A stretch of 64,000 nucleotides of DNA, taken from positions 62,001 to 126,000 of the forward strand of contig NZ_JAFICD010000009.1 of the NCBI RefSeq assembly GCF_017833525.1, written 5' to 3'. Shown piece after piece: positions 32,309 through 40,632 of this stretch. Position 1 is the first letter of the stretch, and each line of letters opens with the position of its first letter. Under the pieces are notes generated by a model. That model was not told the DNA's origin and did not search any database. It saw only the letters and a program-made list of their open reading frames with translations. This stretch comes from Duganella sp. 1411 (GTDB lineage: Bacteria; Pseudomonadota; Gammaproteobacteria; Burkholderiales; Burkholderiaceae_D). A program made the position numbers and the translations under genes.

Positions 32309-33757
32309 TTAATCCACTTTTATGCCCCCGCCAAGCGCCGACATCAGCAAAGCGTAGTTATCCAGTTGTTTGCTCGCCACTTGTGCCATCTGCTGCTGTT
32401 CATTTAACAGTGTCAGTTGGGCGTTGATGACGTTGAGCGAGTCGGTCATGCCGGCGTTGTAGGCGCGTTCGGCCAGTTGCTGCTGGCGGCGCGCCGATTC
32501 CAGCGCGCGCCGCGCCAGCAGGTCCTGCTGCCTGACGGAGGCGATGCGCACCGCCGCGTTGGCGACATCGGACATCGCCTGCACCACGGCGGCGTTGTAC
32601 TGTTCGACCGCGCCGTCGTAGATCGCGGTCTGGTTGCCCAGTTGGGCGCGCAGCCGGCCGCCGTCGAAGATCGGCAGGCTGATGGCCGGCGTGATGCCGC
32701 GCATCTGCGAGTGGCTGTCGAGAAAGCGCGAGAAGCCCAGCGACTGCACGCCGACAAACGCCGCCAGGTTGATGTTCGGGTAAAAATCGGCCTTGGCGCC
32801 GGCGATGCGCGCGCCGGCCGCCTCGACCCGCCAGCGCTGGGCGACGATGTCGGGACGCCGGCCGACCAGTTCCGCCGGCAGCGTGTCCGGCACCGCCTCG
32901 CCGTGGCCCGCTTCAAGGGTCAGCTGCGGCCGGGCGATCGTTTCACCGTCGCCCGGTCCTTTGCCGATCAGTGCCGCCAGCTGGTTGCGCAACAGGGCGA
33001 TCGATTCGCCGATCTGCTCATGGTCGCGCCGTCCGGCCGGCAGTGTCGTTTCGATGTTGGCGACGTCGATGTCGCTCACCAGCCCCGCCGCGTGGCGCTT
33101 GCGCGTCAGCTCGAGGATGCGCTGGCGCTGCGCCAGGTTGTCGGCGATGCTGTCCTGCAGCGCGTAGTCGAGCGACAGCTGGATGTAGCTGCGCACGATG
33201 GCCGTTTCCAATGTCAGCCGCGCCATCTGCGATTCGGCCGACGCCATATGCACGTCGTCGAGCGCGGCGGCCAGCGCGTCGCGGTTGCGGCCCCACAGAT
33301 CCAGGTCGTAGGAGCCGGACAAGGTGGCCGTGTTCTTCCAAGCGTAGTTGCCGGCCAGCGGCGCGGGCACGGTGGTGTGGGCCGAATACAGTTCGCGGTC
33401 GATGCTGCCGGAGGCGTCCACGCGCGGCAGGATGCCGGCCTTGGCGACGCCGGCCAGCGATTCGGCCTGGCGCACGCGCGCCTGCGTGGCGCGCAGAGTC
33501 GGATTGCCGGCCAGCGCGGCGTCCACCAACTGGTTCAGTTGTTCGTCGTGCAGCGCTTCCCACCAGCGCTGGCCGGGCCAGGCCACGTTATCGGTGGCGG
33601 TGGCGGCGGCGATGGCCTTGCCGCTATTGAGTTGCGCGGGCTTGAGCGCGACGGCTTGCGGTTCGATGTGACCCATGTCGGCGCATCCTGCCAGCACCGC
33701 CATCGCGCACGCCAGCGTGGCTGCGGCGAGGGGGCGTTGGAATGGACGCGTGGTCAT
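32309..33757 (-). CDS. NodT-family outer-membrane efflux lipoprotein
   Basis: 482 residues. Lipoprotein signal with lipobox LAGC (Cys25). Two outer-membrane-efflux repeats give a TolC-like trimeric channel (QARVRQAESLAGVAKAGILP in the first; the second ends NAQLTLLNEQQQMAQ). It supplies the outer-membrane duct for the AaeA/AaeB-type pump, an arrangement common in Burkholderiales but absent from the E. coli aae operon, which uses TolC. Ends 54 nt before the marR start. Confidence 0.9.
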   Translation of the reverse strand: MTTRPFQRPLAAATLACAMAVLAGCADMGHIEPQAVALKPAQLNSGKAIAAATATDNVAWPGQRWWEALHDEQLNQLVDAALAGNPTLRATQARVRQAESLAGVAKAGILPRVDASGSIDRELYSAHTTVPAPLAGNYAWKNTATLSGSYDLDLWGRNRDALAAALDDVHMASAESQMARLTLETAIVRSYIQLSLDYALQDSIADNLAQRQRILELTRKRHAAGLVSDIDVANIETTLPAGRRDHEQIGESIALLRNQLAALIGKGPGDGETIARPQLTLEAGHGEAVPDTLPAELVGRRPDIVAQRWRVEAAGARIAGAKADFYPNINLAAFVGVQSLGFSRFLDSHSQMRGITPAISLPIFDGGRLRAQLGNQTAIYDGAVEQYNAAVVQAMSDVANAAVRIASVRQQDLLARRALESARRQQQLAERAYNAGMTDSLNVINAQLTLLNEQQQMAQVASKQLDNYALLMSALGGGIKVD

Positions 33758-33778
33758 GGTCGTCGGCTCGATGCGGGA

Positions 33779-34117
33779 TTACTGCGCGACGTGCTTGCGG
33801 GTTTGCGCGACGTCGAAGTCCGCTTCCGTTTGCAGCAGCGTGCCGTTCTTGCGCGCTTCGAGGAACTCCGCTTGCACCTGGGCGCGGGTCAGGCCGGTCG
33901 GCTGGGCCTTGCTGGCGGCGGCCGCGCTGCCGGCGACGGCGTTTTGCGCGGCGCTGCTGCTAGTCGCGGCCTTGGTGGCGCTGGCGGTGGTGGCGGCCGT
34001 GCCGGTGTTGGCGGTGGCGGCGGATTGCGGCGCGGTTTGCGCGAGGGCGGCGCCGCTGGCGGCGATGGCGACAACGATGGTGGCGGTGCGCAGCAGCTTG
34101 GTGGTGATGGTGTTCAT
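33779..34117 (-). CDS. DUF4148 small secreted protein
   Basis: 112 residues: signal peptide about 1-26 (ending GAALAQ), an Ala/Thr/Ser low-complexity middle, then LTRAQVQAEFLEARKNG, the diagnostic DUF4148 block of Burkholderiales. Function unknown. Same direction as and 21 nt ahead of the NodT gene, so probably the first gene of the efflux operon. TGGACTCC-type purine-rich complement lies upstream of the ATG. Confidence 0.85.
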   Translation of the reverse strand: MNTITTKLLRTATIVVAIAASGAALAQTAPQSAATANTGTAATTASATKAATSSSAAQNAVAGSAAAASKAQPTGLTRAQVQAEFLEARKNGTLLQTEADFDVAQTRKHVAQ

Positions 34118-34296
34118 GATGGACTCCTTCGTGTGTGTATGGAGTAACTATATCTATGAATAGTACATTTGTAAAGTAAAAAATTTCTATCGGGCAGATA
34201 GCGCAGGCATTGCGCCTATCCGTCATATGCGTGTGGGCGCACGGAACGGCCGGCGCGGCGGTGGTCCAATCAGGTTTTCAATGGAAGGAGCAGATC

Positions 34297-34695
34297 ATGT
34301 CTGACAGTACACTCGACCCCGATAACATCCCGGCAGGCACCGATCGCGTGCTGGGGCGCGGCCACGGTACGCGCTCGCTCGGTCCGAGCGACAACTCGGA
34401 CAGCGGCAGCGACGTGGCCGGCAATCCGGACCTGGCGCTCGACAGCGACACCGATGCGGAAGGCACCGGCGAGCGCGGTGACGTCGCCATCGACAAGGTG
34501 GAGGCGGGCGCCGATATCGGTTTCGATCATGTCGAAACCATACCCGGCGCCGATGCGATGGTGGACGGCGATTTCCACGACGTGGTGCCGCTGGAGGAAG
34601 ACGGCAGCGTGCCGGATGACGACGTGCCGCCGGACCAGCCGCTGGAGCGCGGCGAGAAGGCGCGCCTCAACGGCCAGCCCGCGCCGCGCCAGTAA
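34297..34695 (+). CDS. Highly acidic small protein, unknown function
   Basis: 132 residues, dominated by Asp, Glu, Gly and Pro, without hydrophobic segment or Cys. AAGGAG at 34285-34290 precedes the ATG at 34297; the frame upstream is not supported. Ends RGEKARLNGQPAPRQ. Divergent from the efflux operon, convergent with the aldo/keto reductase. Probably intrinsically disordered; I know no function for this type, though related acidic proteins recur in this bacterial group. Confidence 0.65.
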   Translation: MSDSTLDPDNIPAGTDRVLGRGHGTRSLGPSDNSDSGSDVAGNPDLALDSDTDAEGTGERGDVAIDKVEAGADIGFDHVETIPGADAMVDGDFHDVVPLEEDGSVPDDDVPPDQPLERGEKARLNGQPAPRQ

Positions 34696-34701
34696 TCGCT
34701 G

Positions 34702-35739
34702 TTATTTGTGGACGGACGATACCGCCCACAGATTGATGTCGCCTTCTTTGGCTTGCTGGTCGATGGCGGCCAGTTCGTCGGCGCTGAAGCTCAGGTTCTT
34801 CAGCGCGGCGACGTTCTCGCGGATCTGGGCGCTGCTGCTGGCGCCGATCAGGGTCGACGTGACGCGGGCGTCGCGCAGCACCCACGCCAGCGCCATCTGC
34901 GCCAGCGTTTGACCGCGCGTCTTGGCGATATCGTTGAGCGCGCGCACGCGGGCCAGGTTTTCCTCGCTCAGGTGCGACGCCATCAGCGAGCCGCCGCCCG
35001 GACGGTTGACGCGGGCGTCGGCAGGAATGCCGTTCAAATATTTGTCGCTCAGGATGCCCTGCGCCAGCGCGGTGAAGGTGATGCAGCCGATGCCCTGTTT
35101 GCCCAGCGTGTCGAGCAGGTCCTCCTCGATCCAGCGGTTCAGCATATTGTAGGACGGCTGATGGATCAGGCACGGCACCTTCCACTCGTGCAGCAGGCGC
35201 GCCGCTTCGGCGGTTTTCTCGGCCGAGTAGGACGACACCCCCACATACAAGGCCTTGCCCTGCTGGACCGCGTGCGCCAGCGCGCCCATGGTTTCCTCCA
35301 GCGGCGTGGCCGGGTCGTAGCGGTGCGAGTAGAAGATGTCGACGTAGTCCAGGCCCATGCGCTTGAGGCTTTGATCGAGGCTGGCCAGCACGTACTTGCG
35401 CGAGCCGCCGCCCTGGCCGTAGGGGCCGGGCCACATGTCCCAGCCGGCCTTGGTGGAGATGATCAGTTCATCGCGGTACGGTTGGAAGTCGGATTTGAAC
35501 AAGTGGCCGAAGTTGGATTCGGCGGAGCCGTAAGGCGGGCCGTAGTTGTTGGCCAGGTCGAAGTGGGTGATGCCCAGGTCGAAGGCGGTGCGCAGCATGT
35601 CGCGCTGCGAGGCGAGGTTGTTGGTGTCGCCGAAGTTGTGCCACAGGCCGAGCGACATCGCCGGCAGCTTCAAGCCGCTGCGGCCGCAGGTGCGGTATTG
35701 CATTTCTTCGTAGCGGTGGGGTGAGGCGAGGTAGGTCAT
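34702..35739 (-). CDS. Aldo/keto reductase (YghZ/Gpr-like)
   Basis: 345 residues. Catalytic tetrad of the AKR fold: Asp and Tyr in FDLANNYGPPYGSAE, Lys in ISTKAGWDMWPG, His in FYSHRYDP. Close to YghZ, which reduces L-glyceraldehyde-3-phosphate and methylglyoxal with NADPH. GPYGQGGGSRKY and LIHQPSYNMLNRW are clade-specific. The ATG at 35739 begins MTYLASPHRYE with GGAG upstream. Monocistronic. Confidence 0.9.
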   Translation of the reverse strand: MTYLASPHRYEEMQYRTCGRSGLKLPAMSLGLWHNFGDTNNLASQRDMLRTAFDLGITHFDLANNYGPPYGSAESNFGHLFKSDFQPYRDELIISTKAGWDMWPGPYGQGGGSRKYVLASLDQSLKRMGLDYVDIFYSHRYDPATPLEETMGALAHAVQQGKALYVGVSSYSAEKTAEAARLLHEWKVPCLIHQPSYNMLNRWIEEDLLDTLGKQGIGCITFTALAQGILSDKYLNGIPADARVNRPGGGSLMASHLSEENLARVRALNDIAKTRGQTLAQMALAWVLRDARVTSTLIGASSSAQIRENVAALKNLSFSADELAAIDQQAKEGDINLWAVSSVHK

Positions 35740-35814
35740 GTGGGCAATCTCCGGAGTGGTGTGTCGGGAGATTATAGGGCCCACACCGCAGATGCGTCGC
35801 GGGGACGCGGGCAT

Positions 35815-35851
35815 TGGCGGATTACGGCGTTCCGCCTAATCCGCCCTACGT
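35815..35851. repeat. Dispersed GGCGGATTA palindromic repeat, copy 3
   Basis: Same sequence and orientation as copy 2 at 23455 over about 37 bases. With copy 4 it frames an inverted pair in the 270-base gene-free gap between the aldo/keto reductase and sodB. Confidence 0.85.
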
Positions 35852-35930
35852 GTTTGTGCGGCATTCGAACGCCAACGCGCGGGGTTCGCCGGTTGATCGT
35901 ATATCACGCGCCTCGGATGTGCCGAGGAGA

Positions 35931-35989
35931 CACGTAGGGCGGATTAGCGCAGCGTAATCCGCCGTGCATGCGCCGCGTTGGCGCATGCA
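35931..35989. repeat. Dispersed GGCGGATTA repeat copy 4 plus hairpin
   Basis: CACGTAGGGCGGATTAGCGC is the variant with AGCGCAGCGTAATCCGCC as the return arm. Next to it TGCATGCGCC (35965-35974) pairs perfectly with GGCGCATGCA (35980-35989) over a 5-nt loop, 20 bases after the sodB stop; it may limit sodB transcripts although no U-run follows. Confidence 0.75.
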
Positions 35990-36009
35990 CCGGCGGATCA
36001 CGCTGAAAC

Positions 36010-36588
36010 TCAGGCGAAGTTTTTCGCCGCGAAGTCCCAGTTGGCCAGCTTGAAGAACGTCTCGATGTACTTCGGACGCACGTTGCGGTAGTCGATGTAG
36101 TAAGCGTGCTCCCACAGGTCGCAGGTGATCAGCGCCTTGGCGTCGGTGGTCAGCGGGGTGGCGGCGTTCGAGGTGTTGACGATGTCCAGCGAACCGTCGG
36201 CCTTTTTCACCAGCCAGGTCCAGCTCGAACCGAAGTTGCCGACGGCCGACTTGGTGAACTCTTCCTTGAACTTGTCGAACGAACCCCACTTGGCGTTGAT
36301 CGCGTCGGCCAGCGCGCCGTCCGGTGCGCCTTTGCCGTTTGGCGTCAGGCTGTTCCAGTAGAACGTGTGGTTCCAGACCTGGGCCGAGTTGTTGAACACG
36401 CCGCCGGACGATTTCTTGACGATCTCTTCGAGCGACAGGTTCTCGAACTCGGTGCCCTTGATCAGGTTGTTCAGGTTGGTGACATACGTCTGGTGGTGCT
36501 TACCGTAGTGGTATTCCAGCGTTTCTTGCGAGATGTGCGGCGCCAGGGCGTCGATGGCATATGGCAGTGGTGGCAGGGTATGTTCCAT
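36010..36588 (-). CDS. sodB: Iron superoxide dismutase
   Basis: 192 residues; dismutates superoxide in the cytosol. Metal ligands are visible in YHYGKHHQTYV (His), NHTFYWNSLTP (His) and DLWEHAYYIDYRN (Asp and His). FGSSWTWLVK and the ending YIETFFKLANWDF fit the Fe-type clade. The ATG at 36588 follows AAGGAATAAC. Sits near xseA and exbB as in related genera. Confidence 0.95.
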   Translation of the reverse strand: MEHTLPPLPYAIDALAPHISQETLEYHYGKHHQTYVTNLNNLIKGTEFENLSLEEIVKKSSGGVFNNSAQVWNHTFYWNSLTPNGKGAPDGALADAINAKWGSFDKFKEEFTKSAVGNFGSSWTWLVKKADGSLDIVNTSNAATPLTTDAKALITCDLWEHAYYIDYRNVRPKYIETFFKLANWDFAAKNFA

Positions 36589-36700
36589 TGTTATTCCTTT
36601 GTTTGGGGTGTTGAAACCGAGGTGAATTATGGCGAAACGTTCATCATTGTAAAGCGGATGCGCCTTCCATGCTCAAAAGGCCCGCTTTCCGTGTGGATAC

Positions 36701-37720
36701 TCAGCGCACGCGGCGCGTGGTCTCGCGCACGATCAGTTCGAGCGGCGGAATCTCGCCCTGCGCGTCCTCGCCGTTGATGACGCGCAGCAGCGCGTGGGTG
36801 GCGATGCGGCCGATGTCGTACAGCGGCTGGCGGATCGTCGTCAGCGGCGGCGTCGTGTAGGACGAGCCCGGCAGGTCGTCGAAACCGACCAGCGAGATGT
36901 CGTCCGGCACGCGGATACCCTTGCGGTACAAGGCCAGCCGCGCGCCATAGGCGCTCAGGTCGTTGGCCGCGAACACGGCCGTAAATTGCTGGTGGGTATC
37001 GAACAGCCGGTTCATCGCCATCATGCCGCTGGCCTCGTGGTAATTGCCCTCGACGATCAGGTGCGGGTCGGCGTCGATGTTGGCCTCCTCCAGCGCGCGC
37101 CGGTAGCCGGCCAGGCGCTCGTCGGCGTCCATGTTGTTGGCGGGACCGGAGATGAAGGCGATGCGGCGGTGCCCCAGCTCGATCAGGTGGCGCACGGCCA
37201 GGTAGGCGCCGTATTCGTTGTTGATTTTGAAGCCGAGCGCGGTGCGCGTCTGCAGCGCGCGGCCGGTCGAGACGATCGGGCGCTGGCTCGAAAAGCCCAG
37301 CACCGTCTCGTCCGAAATGCGGCCCGACAGCAGGATGATGCCGTCGACCTTGCGCGCCAGCAGCAGGCGGATGCGCTCGGCCTCCTCGTCGGCGTTCCAG
37401 TGGCCGCTGACGATGACCGAGGCGTAGCCGGTGCCTTTGAGGCCGTCGTCGACGCCGCGCAGCGTTTCGTCGAAGAACGGCGAGGAGATGTCCTGGACCA
37501 CGATGCCAATGGTCAGCGAGCGGCCCTTTTTGAGGCCCTGGGCCATCTGGTTGGGCGCGAAATTCATTTTCGCAATGGCGGCCAGCACCGCCTCGCGCTT
37601 GTCGTCGGAGACCTTGGCGGTGCCGTTGAGGATGCGCGAAACGGTGCTCGGCGACACGCCCGCCTGGCGTGCGACATCCATCAGCGTCGATGGGCCGGCG
37701 GGGGAGGGGTGATCTGCCAA
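36701..37720 (-). CDS. LacI family transcriptional repressor
   Basis: 339 residues. N-terminal HTH with hinge helix (TLMDVARQAGVSPSTVSRIL, about 12-31), then a periplasmic-binding-like effector domain (SLVGFDDLPGSSYTTPPLTT near 290). Divergent from glucokinase. Two matching 14-bp palindromes lie in the shared intergenic region, one 25 nt before its own start and one over the glk -35, so it very likely represses both genes and is relieved by a sugar or sugar phosphate. GalR/CytR-type paralogues cannot be distinguished by sequence. Confidence 0.92.
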   Translation of the reverse strand: MADHPSPAGPSTLMDVARQAGVSPSTVSRILNGTAKVSDDKREAVLAAIAKMNFAPNQMAQGLKKGRSLTIGIVVQDISSPFFDETLRGVDDGLKGTGYASVIVSGHWNADEEAERIRLLLARKVDGIILLSGRISDETVLGFSSQRPIVSTGRALQTRTALGFKINNEYGAYLAVRHLIELGHRRIAFISGPANNMDADERLAGYRRALEEANIDADPHLIVEGNYHEASGMMAMNRLFDTHQQFTAVFAANDLSAYGARLALYRKGIRVPDDISLVGFDDLPGSSYTTPPLTTIRQPLYDIGRIATHALLRVINGEDAQGEIPPLELIVRETTRRVR

Positions 37721-37745
37721 GGTGGTTCCTGTTATTTAAATGTTA

Positions 37746-37759
37746 TGAAAACCTTTTCA
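37746..37759. promoter_or_regulatory. LacI-family operator O1
   Basis: TGAAAACCTTTTCA is a 14-bp near-palindrome differing from the second site by one central base. It is 25 nt upstream of the lacI start: autoregulatory site. Confidence 0.75.
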
Positions 37760-37894
37760 CCCAAGATTACCATAACAACTGGGCTTTCGGCCAGTTCCGG
37801 CCCCTCCTTTCGGTCGGGCACGCTTTGCCGAATGGTCGCGCACGGCCGCGCATTGACATTCCCGGGCGCGGGGTATTTAATGCGAAAACAGTGT

Positions 37895-37908
37895 TGAAAA
37901 CGTTTTCA
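37895..37908. promoter_or_regulatory. LacI-family operator O2
   Basis: TGAAAACGTTTTCA is a perfect palindrome with the central CG typical of LacI operators. It overlaps the -35 (GTTTTC, 37902-37907), 17 nt before TATAAT at 37925-37930, the apparent glk promoter. Confidence 0.85.
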
Positions 37909-37924
37909 TATCAGTGTGCTGCCG

Positions 37925-37930
37925 TATAAT
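37925..37930 (+). promoter_or_regulatory. glk -10 box
   Basis: TATAAT, 36 nt before the glk ATG and 17 nt after a weak -35 covered by operator O2. Confidence 0.7.
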
Positions 37931-37966
37931 CGGCCCCACGGCACCAACAATAAAAAAGGAAGAGAC

Positions 37967-38965
37967 ATGGATCGCGCACCCTTTTCGCATCTGGCGAACG
38001 GCCCGCGCCTGCTGGCCGACATCGGCGGCACCAGCGCCAGCTTCGGCCTGGAGACGGCACCCAATCAAATCGACGCCATCTGGGTCACCGAGTGCGCCGC
38101 CTATCCCACCCTGGGCGCGGCGCTGGTGGCCTACCTGTCGCAGCCGGCCACGGTGGCGGCGGGCGGCTACCAGGCGCGCTTCGCCGGCATCGCCATCGCC
38201 AACCCGATCGACGGCGACTGGGTCACGATGACCAATCACCACTGGTCGTTTTCGATCGAGGCGGTGTGCTCGCAATTCAGCCTGAAATCGCTGGTGGTGG
38301 TCAACGACTTCACCGCGCTGGCCAGCGCCTTGCCGTATCTGGCGGCGGACCACAAGCGCCAGATCGGCGGCGGCGTGGCGCGCGCCGGCGCCACCATCGG
38401 CCTGGTGGGGGCGGACGCGGGACTGGGCGTGTCCGGGCTGGTGCCGGCCGGCGTGGACGGGCGCTGGATCGCCATCGACAGCGAGGGAGGGCACAGCACC
38501 TTCGCGCCGATGAACGAGCGCGAGATCGATATCCTGCGCTACGCGCGGCGCTACCACGAGCATGTGTCGAGCGAGCGGCTGGTGTCGGGCATCGGCCTGG
38601 GGCTGGTGTACCGGGCGCTGTGCGAGCGCGCGCGCGTCGAGCCGCTCAACCTGGGCACCACCGAGATCATGGAGCGCGGGCTGCATCGTTTGTGTCCGGT
38701 GTGCGAGGAGACGCTGGAGGCGTTCTGCGAGATGCTCGGCACCGTGGCCGGCAACGTGGCGCTGACCCTGGGCGCCAAGGGCGGCATCTACATCGGCGGG
38801 CGCATCGTGCCGCGCATGAGCGATTTCTTCGAGCGCTCGGGATTCCGCGCGCGGTTCGAGGCCAAGGGACGGTTTTCCGATTATTTGTCGCATATCCCGA
38901 CGTTTGTCATCACCGAGGAGTATCCGACCTTGATCGGCATGTCGGCGATGTTGTCGGCCGGTTGA
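37967..38965 (+). CDS. glk: Glucokinase
   Basis: 332 residues; phosphorylates glucose with ATP in the cytosol. ATP-binding DIGGTSASFG near the N-terminus, catalytic Asp in VVVNDFTALA, second phosphate motif GVGL-type LVGADAGLGVSGLVPA, and SEGGHSTFAPMNEREIDIL, the bacterial glucokinase block. The ATG at 37967 follows AAAGGAAGAG; the frame from 37916 is not initiated. Divergent from the LacI repressor that has sites in its promoter. Confidence 0.93.
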   Translation: MDRAPFSHLANGPRLLADIGGTSASFGLETAPNQIDAIWVTECAAYPTLGAALVAYLSQPATVAAGGYQARFAGIAIANPIDGDWVTMTNHHWSFSIEAVCSQFSLKSLVVVNDFTALASALPYLAADHKRQIGGGVARAGATIGLVGADAGLGVSGLVPAGVDGRWIAIDSEGGHSTFAPMNEREIDILRYARRYHEHVSSERLVSGIGLGLVYRALCERARVEPLNLGTTEIMERGLHRLCPVCEETLEAFCEMLGTVAGNVALTLGAKGGIYIGGRIVPRMSDFFERSGFRARFEAKGRFSDYLSHIPTFVITEEYPTLIGMSAMLSAG

Positions 38966-39006
38966 AACCCAACGGCGCGACCGTGGCCGGCGACGGTCGC
39001 GTCACA

Positions 39007-39034
39007 GGGGGCGTACCCCACGGGGTACGACCCC
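39007..39034. repeat. GGGGTCGTACCCC dispersed palindrome, copy 3
   Basis: GGGGGCGTACCCC is followed by GGGGTACGACCCC, one mismatch in the stem. Placed between convergent glk and xseA, where it may terminate both. Confidence 0.85.
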
Positions 39035-39046
39035 GACGTTACGACG

Positions 39047-40426
39047 TTAACGGGGTTGGTCCAGCGCCGGCTGCACCGATTCCACGCCCACTTGCGCGCT
39101 GCCTTCGGCCAGGCGCAACGTCAATGTGCTGCGCGGCTGCAGCTGCGCCGGCGCGCGCACGATGGCGCCGCCGGCGTCGGTGACGATGGCGTAGCCGCGC
39201 TCCAGCGTGCGCTGGGGGTTCAATAATTCCAGTTGCGACGACAAGGACTCCAGCGCATGGCGGCGCCGGCCCAGTTGCGCGGCCACGTTGATCGCGGCGC
39301 GGTGCCGCAGGCCGTCGAGCGCCGAGCGCGCGGCCCGCATGTCCGGCTTGTGCGCGGCCAGCCTGCCGCTCAAACGATCCAGCTGATAGCGCGACTGCGA
39401 CAGCGGCATGCGGTTCGCGTGCATCATCGCCGTGGCCAGCGCCAGCAGCTTCAAACGCTGCTGCTTGATCTGCGCGCCCGGGTTGAGCAGGCGGCGCGAA
39501 TAGCCGTCCAGCGTCTGCGCCGCCTCGCTGACGCTGCGGCGCATGGCGCGGCGCAGGTCGGTGGCGTCGGCGCGCAGCGAGGCCAGCCAGTCGGCGCGCG
39601 GCGTGGCCGCCAGTTCGGCCGCCGCCGTCGGCGTGGCCGCGCGCAGGTCGGCGGCGAAATCGCAGATCGTGAAATCCGTCTCGTGGCCGACGCCCGAAAT
39701 GACCGGCATGCGGCAATTGGCGACCGCGTACGCCACATCCTCGTCGTTGAACGACCACAAATCCTCGATGCTGCCGCCGCCCCGGCAGACGATCAGCACA
39801 TCGCAGTCGTTGCGCAGCGAGGCCGTGTCGATGGCGGCGGCGATCTTCTCGGCCGCCAACTGCCCCTGCACCGGCGTCGGATACAGCACGATGCGCACGT
39901 GCGGCGCGCGCCGCTTGAGCGCCGTCAGCACGTCGCGCAGCGCCGCCGCCTGCGGGCTGGTGACGATGCCGATCGCGCGCGGGAACATCGGCAGCGCGCG
40001 TTTGCGGTCGGCGTGGAACAGTCCGGCCGCGTCGAGCTTTTCCTTGAGCCGCTGGAACGCCTCGAACAGCGAGCCGACGCCGGCGCGGCGGATCGCCTCG
40101 ACGTTGATCTGGTAGTCGCCGCGCGCGCCGTACAAGGTGACCAGCGCGCGCACCTCGACCTTGTCGCCCTCGCGCGGAATGAAGCCGGCGTATTGGGCGC
40201 GGCCGCGGAACATCACCGCCCGCACCTGGGCCGCGTCGTCCTTGAGCGTGAAGTACCAGTGGCCCGAGGCGGCGCGGGTGAAGTTGGACACCTCGCCGCC
40301 GATCCAGGCCAGCGGGAAGGAGCGCTCGAGCAGCCGCGCGACCGCCTGGTTGAGCGCGGTCACGGTCATCACGGGGGCGGCGGCGGGGGCGGAATCGGAG
40401 CGGTCGTCGAACATCGTTGATTTCAA
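39047..40426 (-). CDS. xseA: Exodeoxyribonuclease VII large subunit
   Basis: 459 residues. N-terminal OB fold (about 20-115, WIGGEVSNFTRAASGHWYFT), catalytic domain to about 330 (IGIVTSPQAAALRDVLTAL, CRGGGSIEDLWSFNDE, ISGVGHETDFTI), then a long coiled-coil of the Exo VII type. With XseB degrades single-stranded DNA. A second frame reading from 39039 is a shifted shadow. Upstream is the DnaA-box repeat copy, then the giant accessory gene. Confidence 0.95.
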   Translation of the reverse strand: MKSTMFDDRSDSAPAAAPVMTVTALNQAVARLLERSFPLAWIGGEVSNFTRAASGHWYFTLKDDAAQVRAVMFRGRAQYAGFIPREGDKVEVRALVTLYGARGDYQINVEAIRRAGVGSLFEAFQRLKEKLDAAGLFHADRKRALPMFPRAIGIVTSPQAAALRDVLTALKRRAPHVRIVLYPTPVQGQLAAEKIAAAIDTASLRNDCDVLIVCRGGGSIEDLWSFNDEDVAYAVANCRMPVISGVGHETDFTICDFAADLRAATPTAAAELAATPRADWLASLRADATDLRRAMRRSVSEAAQTLDGYSRRLLNPGAQIKQQRLKLLALATAMMHANRMPLSQSRYQLDRLSGRLAAHKPDMRAARSALDGLRHRAAINVAAQLGRRRHALESLSSQLELLNPQRTLERGYAIVTDAGGAIVRAPAQLQPRSTLTLRLAEGSAQVGVESVQPALDQPR

Positions 40427-40529
40427 AAAAGGAAACTATCCACACTATGTGAGATCTGTCACACAGCGGTCATACTGCAGGTGGAACAGTAAGTATTATA
40501 GATAGGGTCCTGATTTTAAAGGCTAATAT

Positions 40530-40632
40530 TTCTGCCTTATTTAAAGGCAGTGGATAAAAAGCCTTATGGATCAAGCACTTTAGCCGCGTCGATGGCAGTT
40601 ACGCACAAAGTTATCCACACAAACTGTTCATG
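40530..40632. repeat. DnaA-box repeat, distant sixth copy
   Basis: A degenerate copy of the 50.2-50.9 kb units. It shares AGCCTTAT, GATCAA at 40569, and GTTACGCACAAAG followed by the exact DnaA-box consensus TTATCCACA at 40611-40619. GATCAA to box is 42 nt, as in all five array units. CTGCCTT/AAGGCAG (40532-40550) forms a hairpin at its start. Two other box-like 9-mers lie nearby: CTATCCACA at 40436 and AGTGGATAA at 40549. Confidence 0.75.

Noticed and set aside
39039..40445. Alternative frame overlapping xseA
   Set aside because: Frame-shifted shadow with no exonuclease motifs; xseA 39047-40426 carries all of them.
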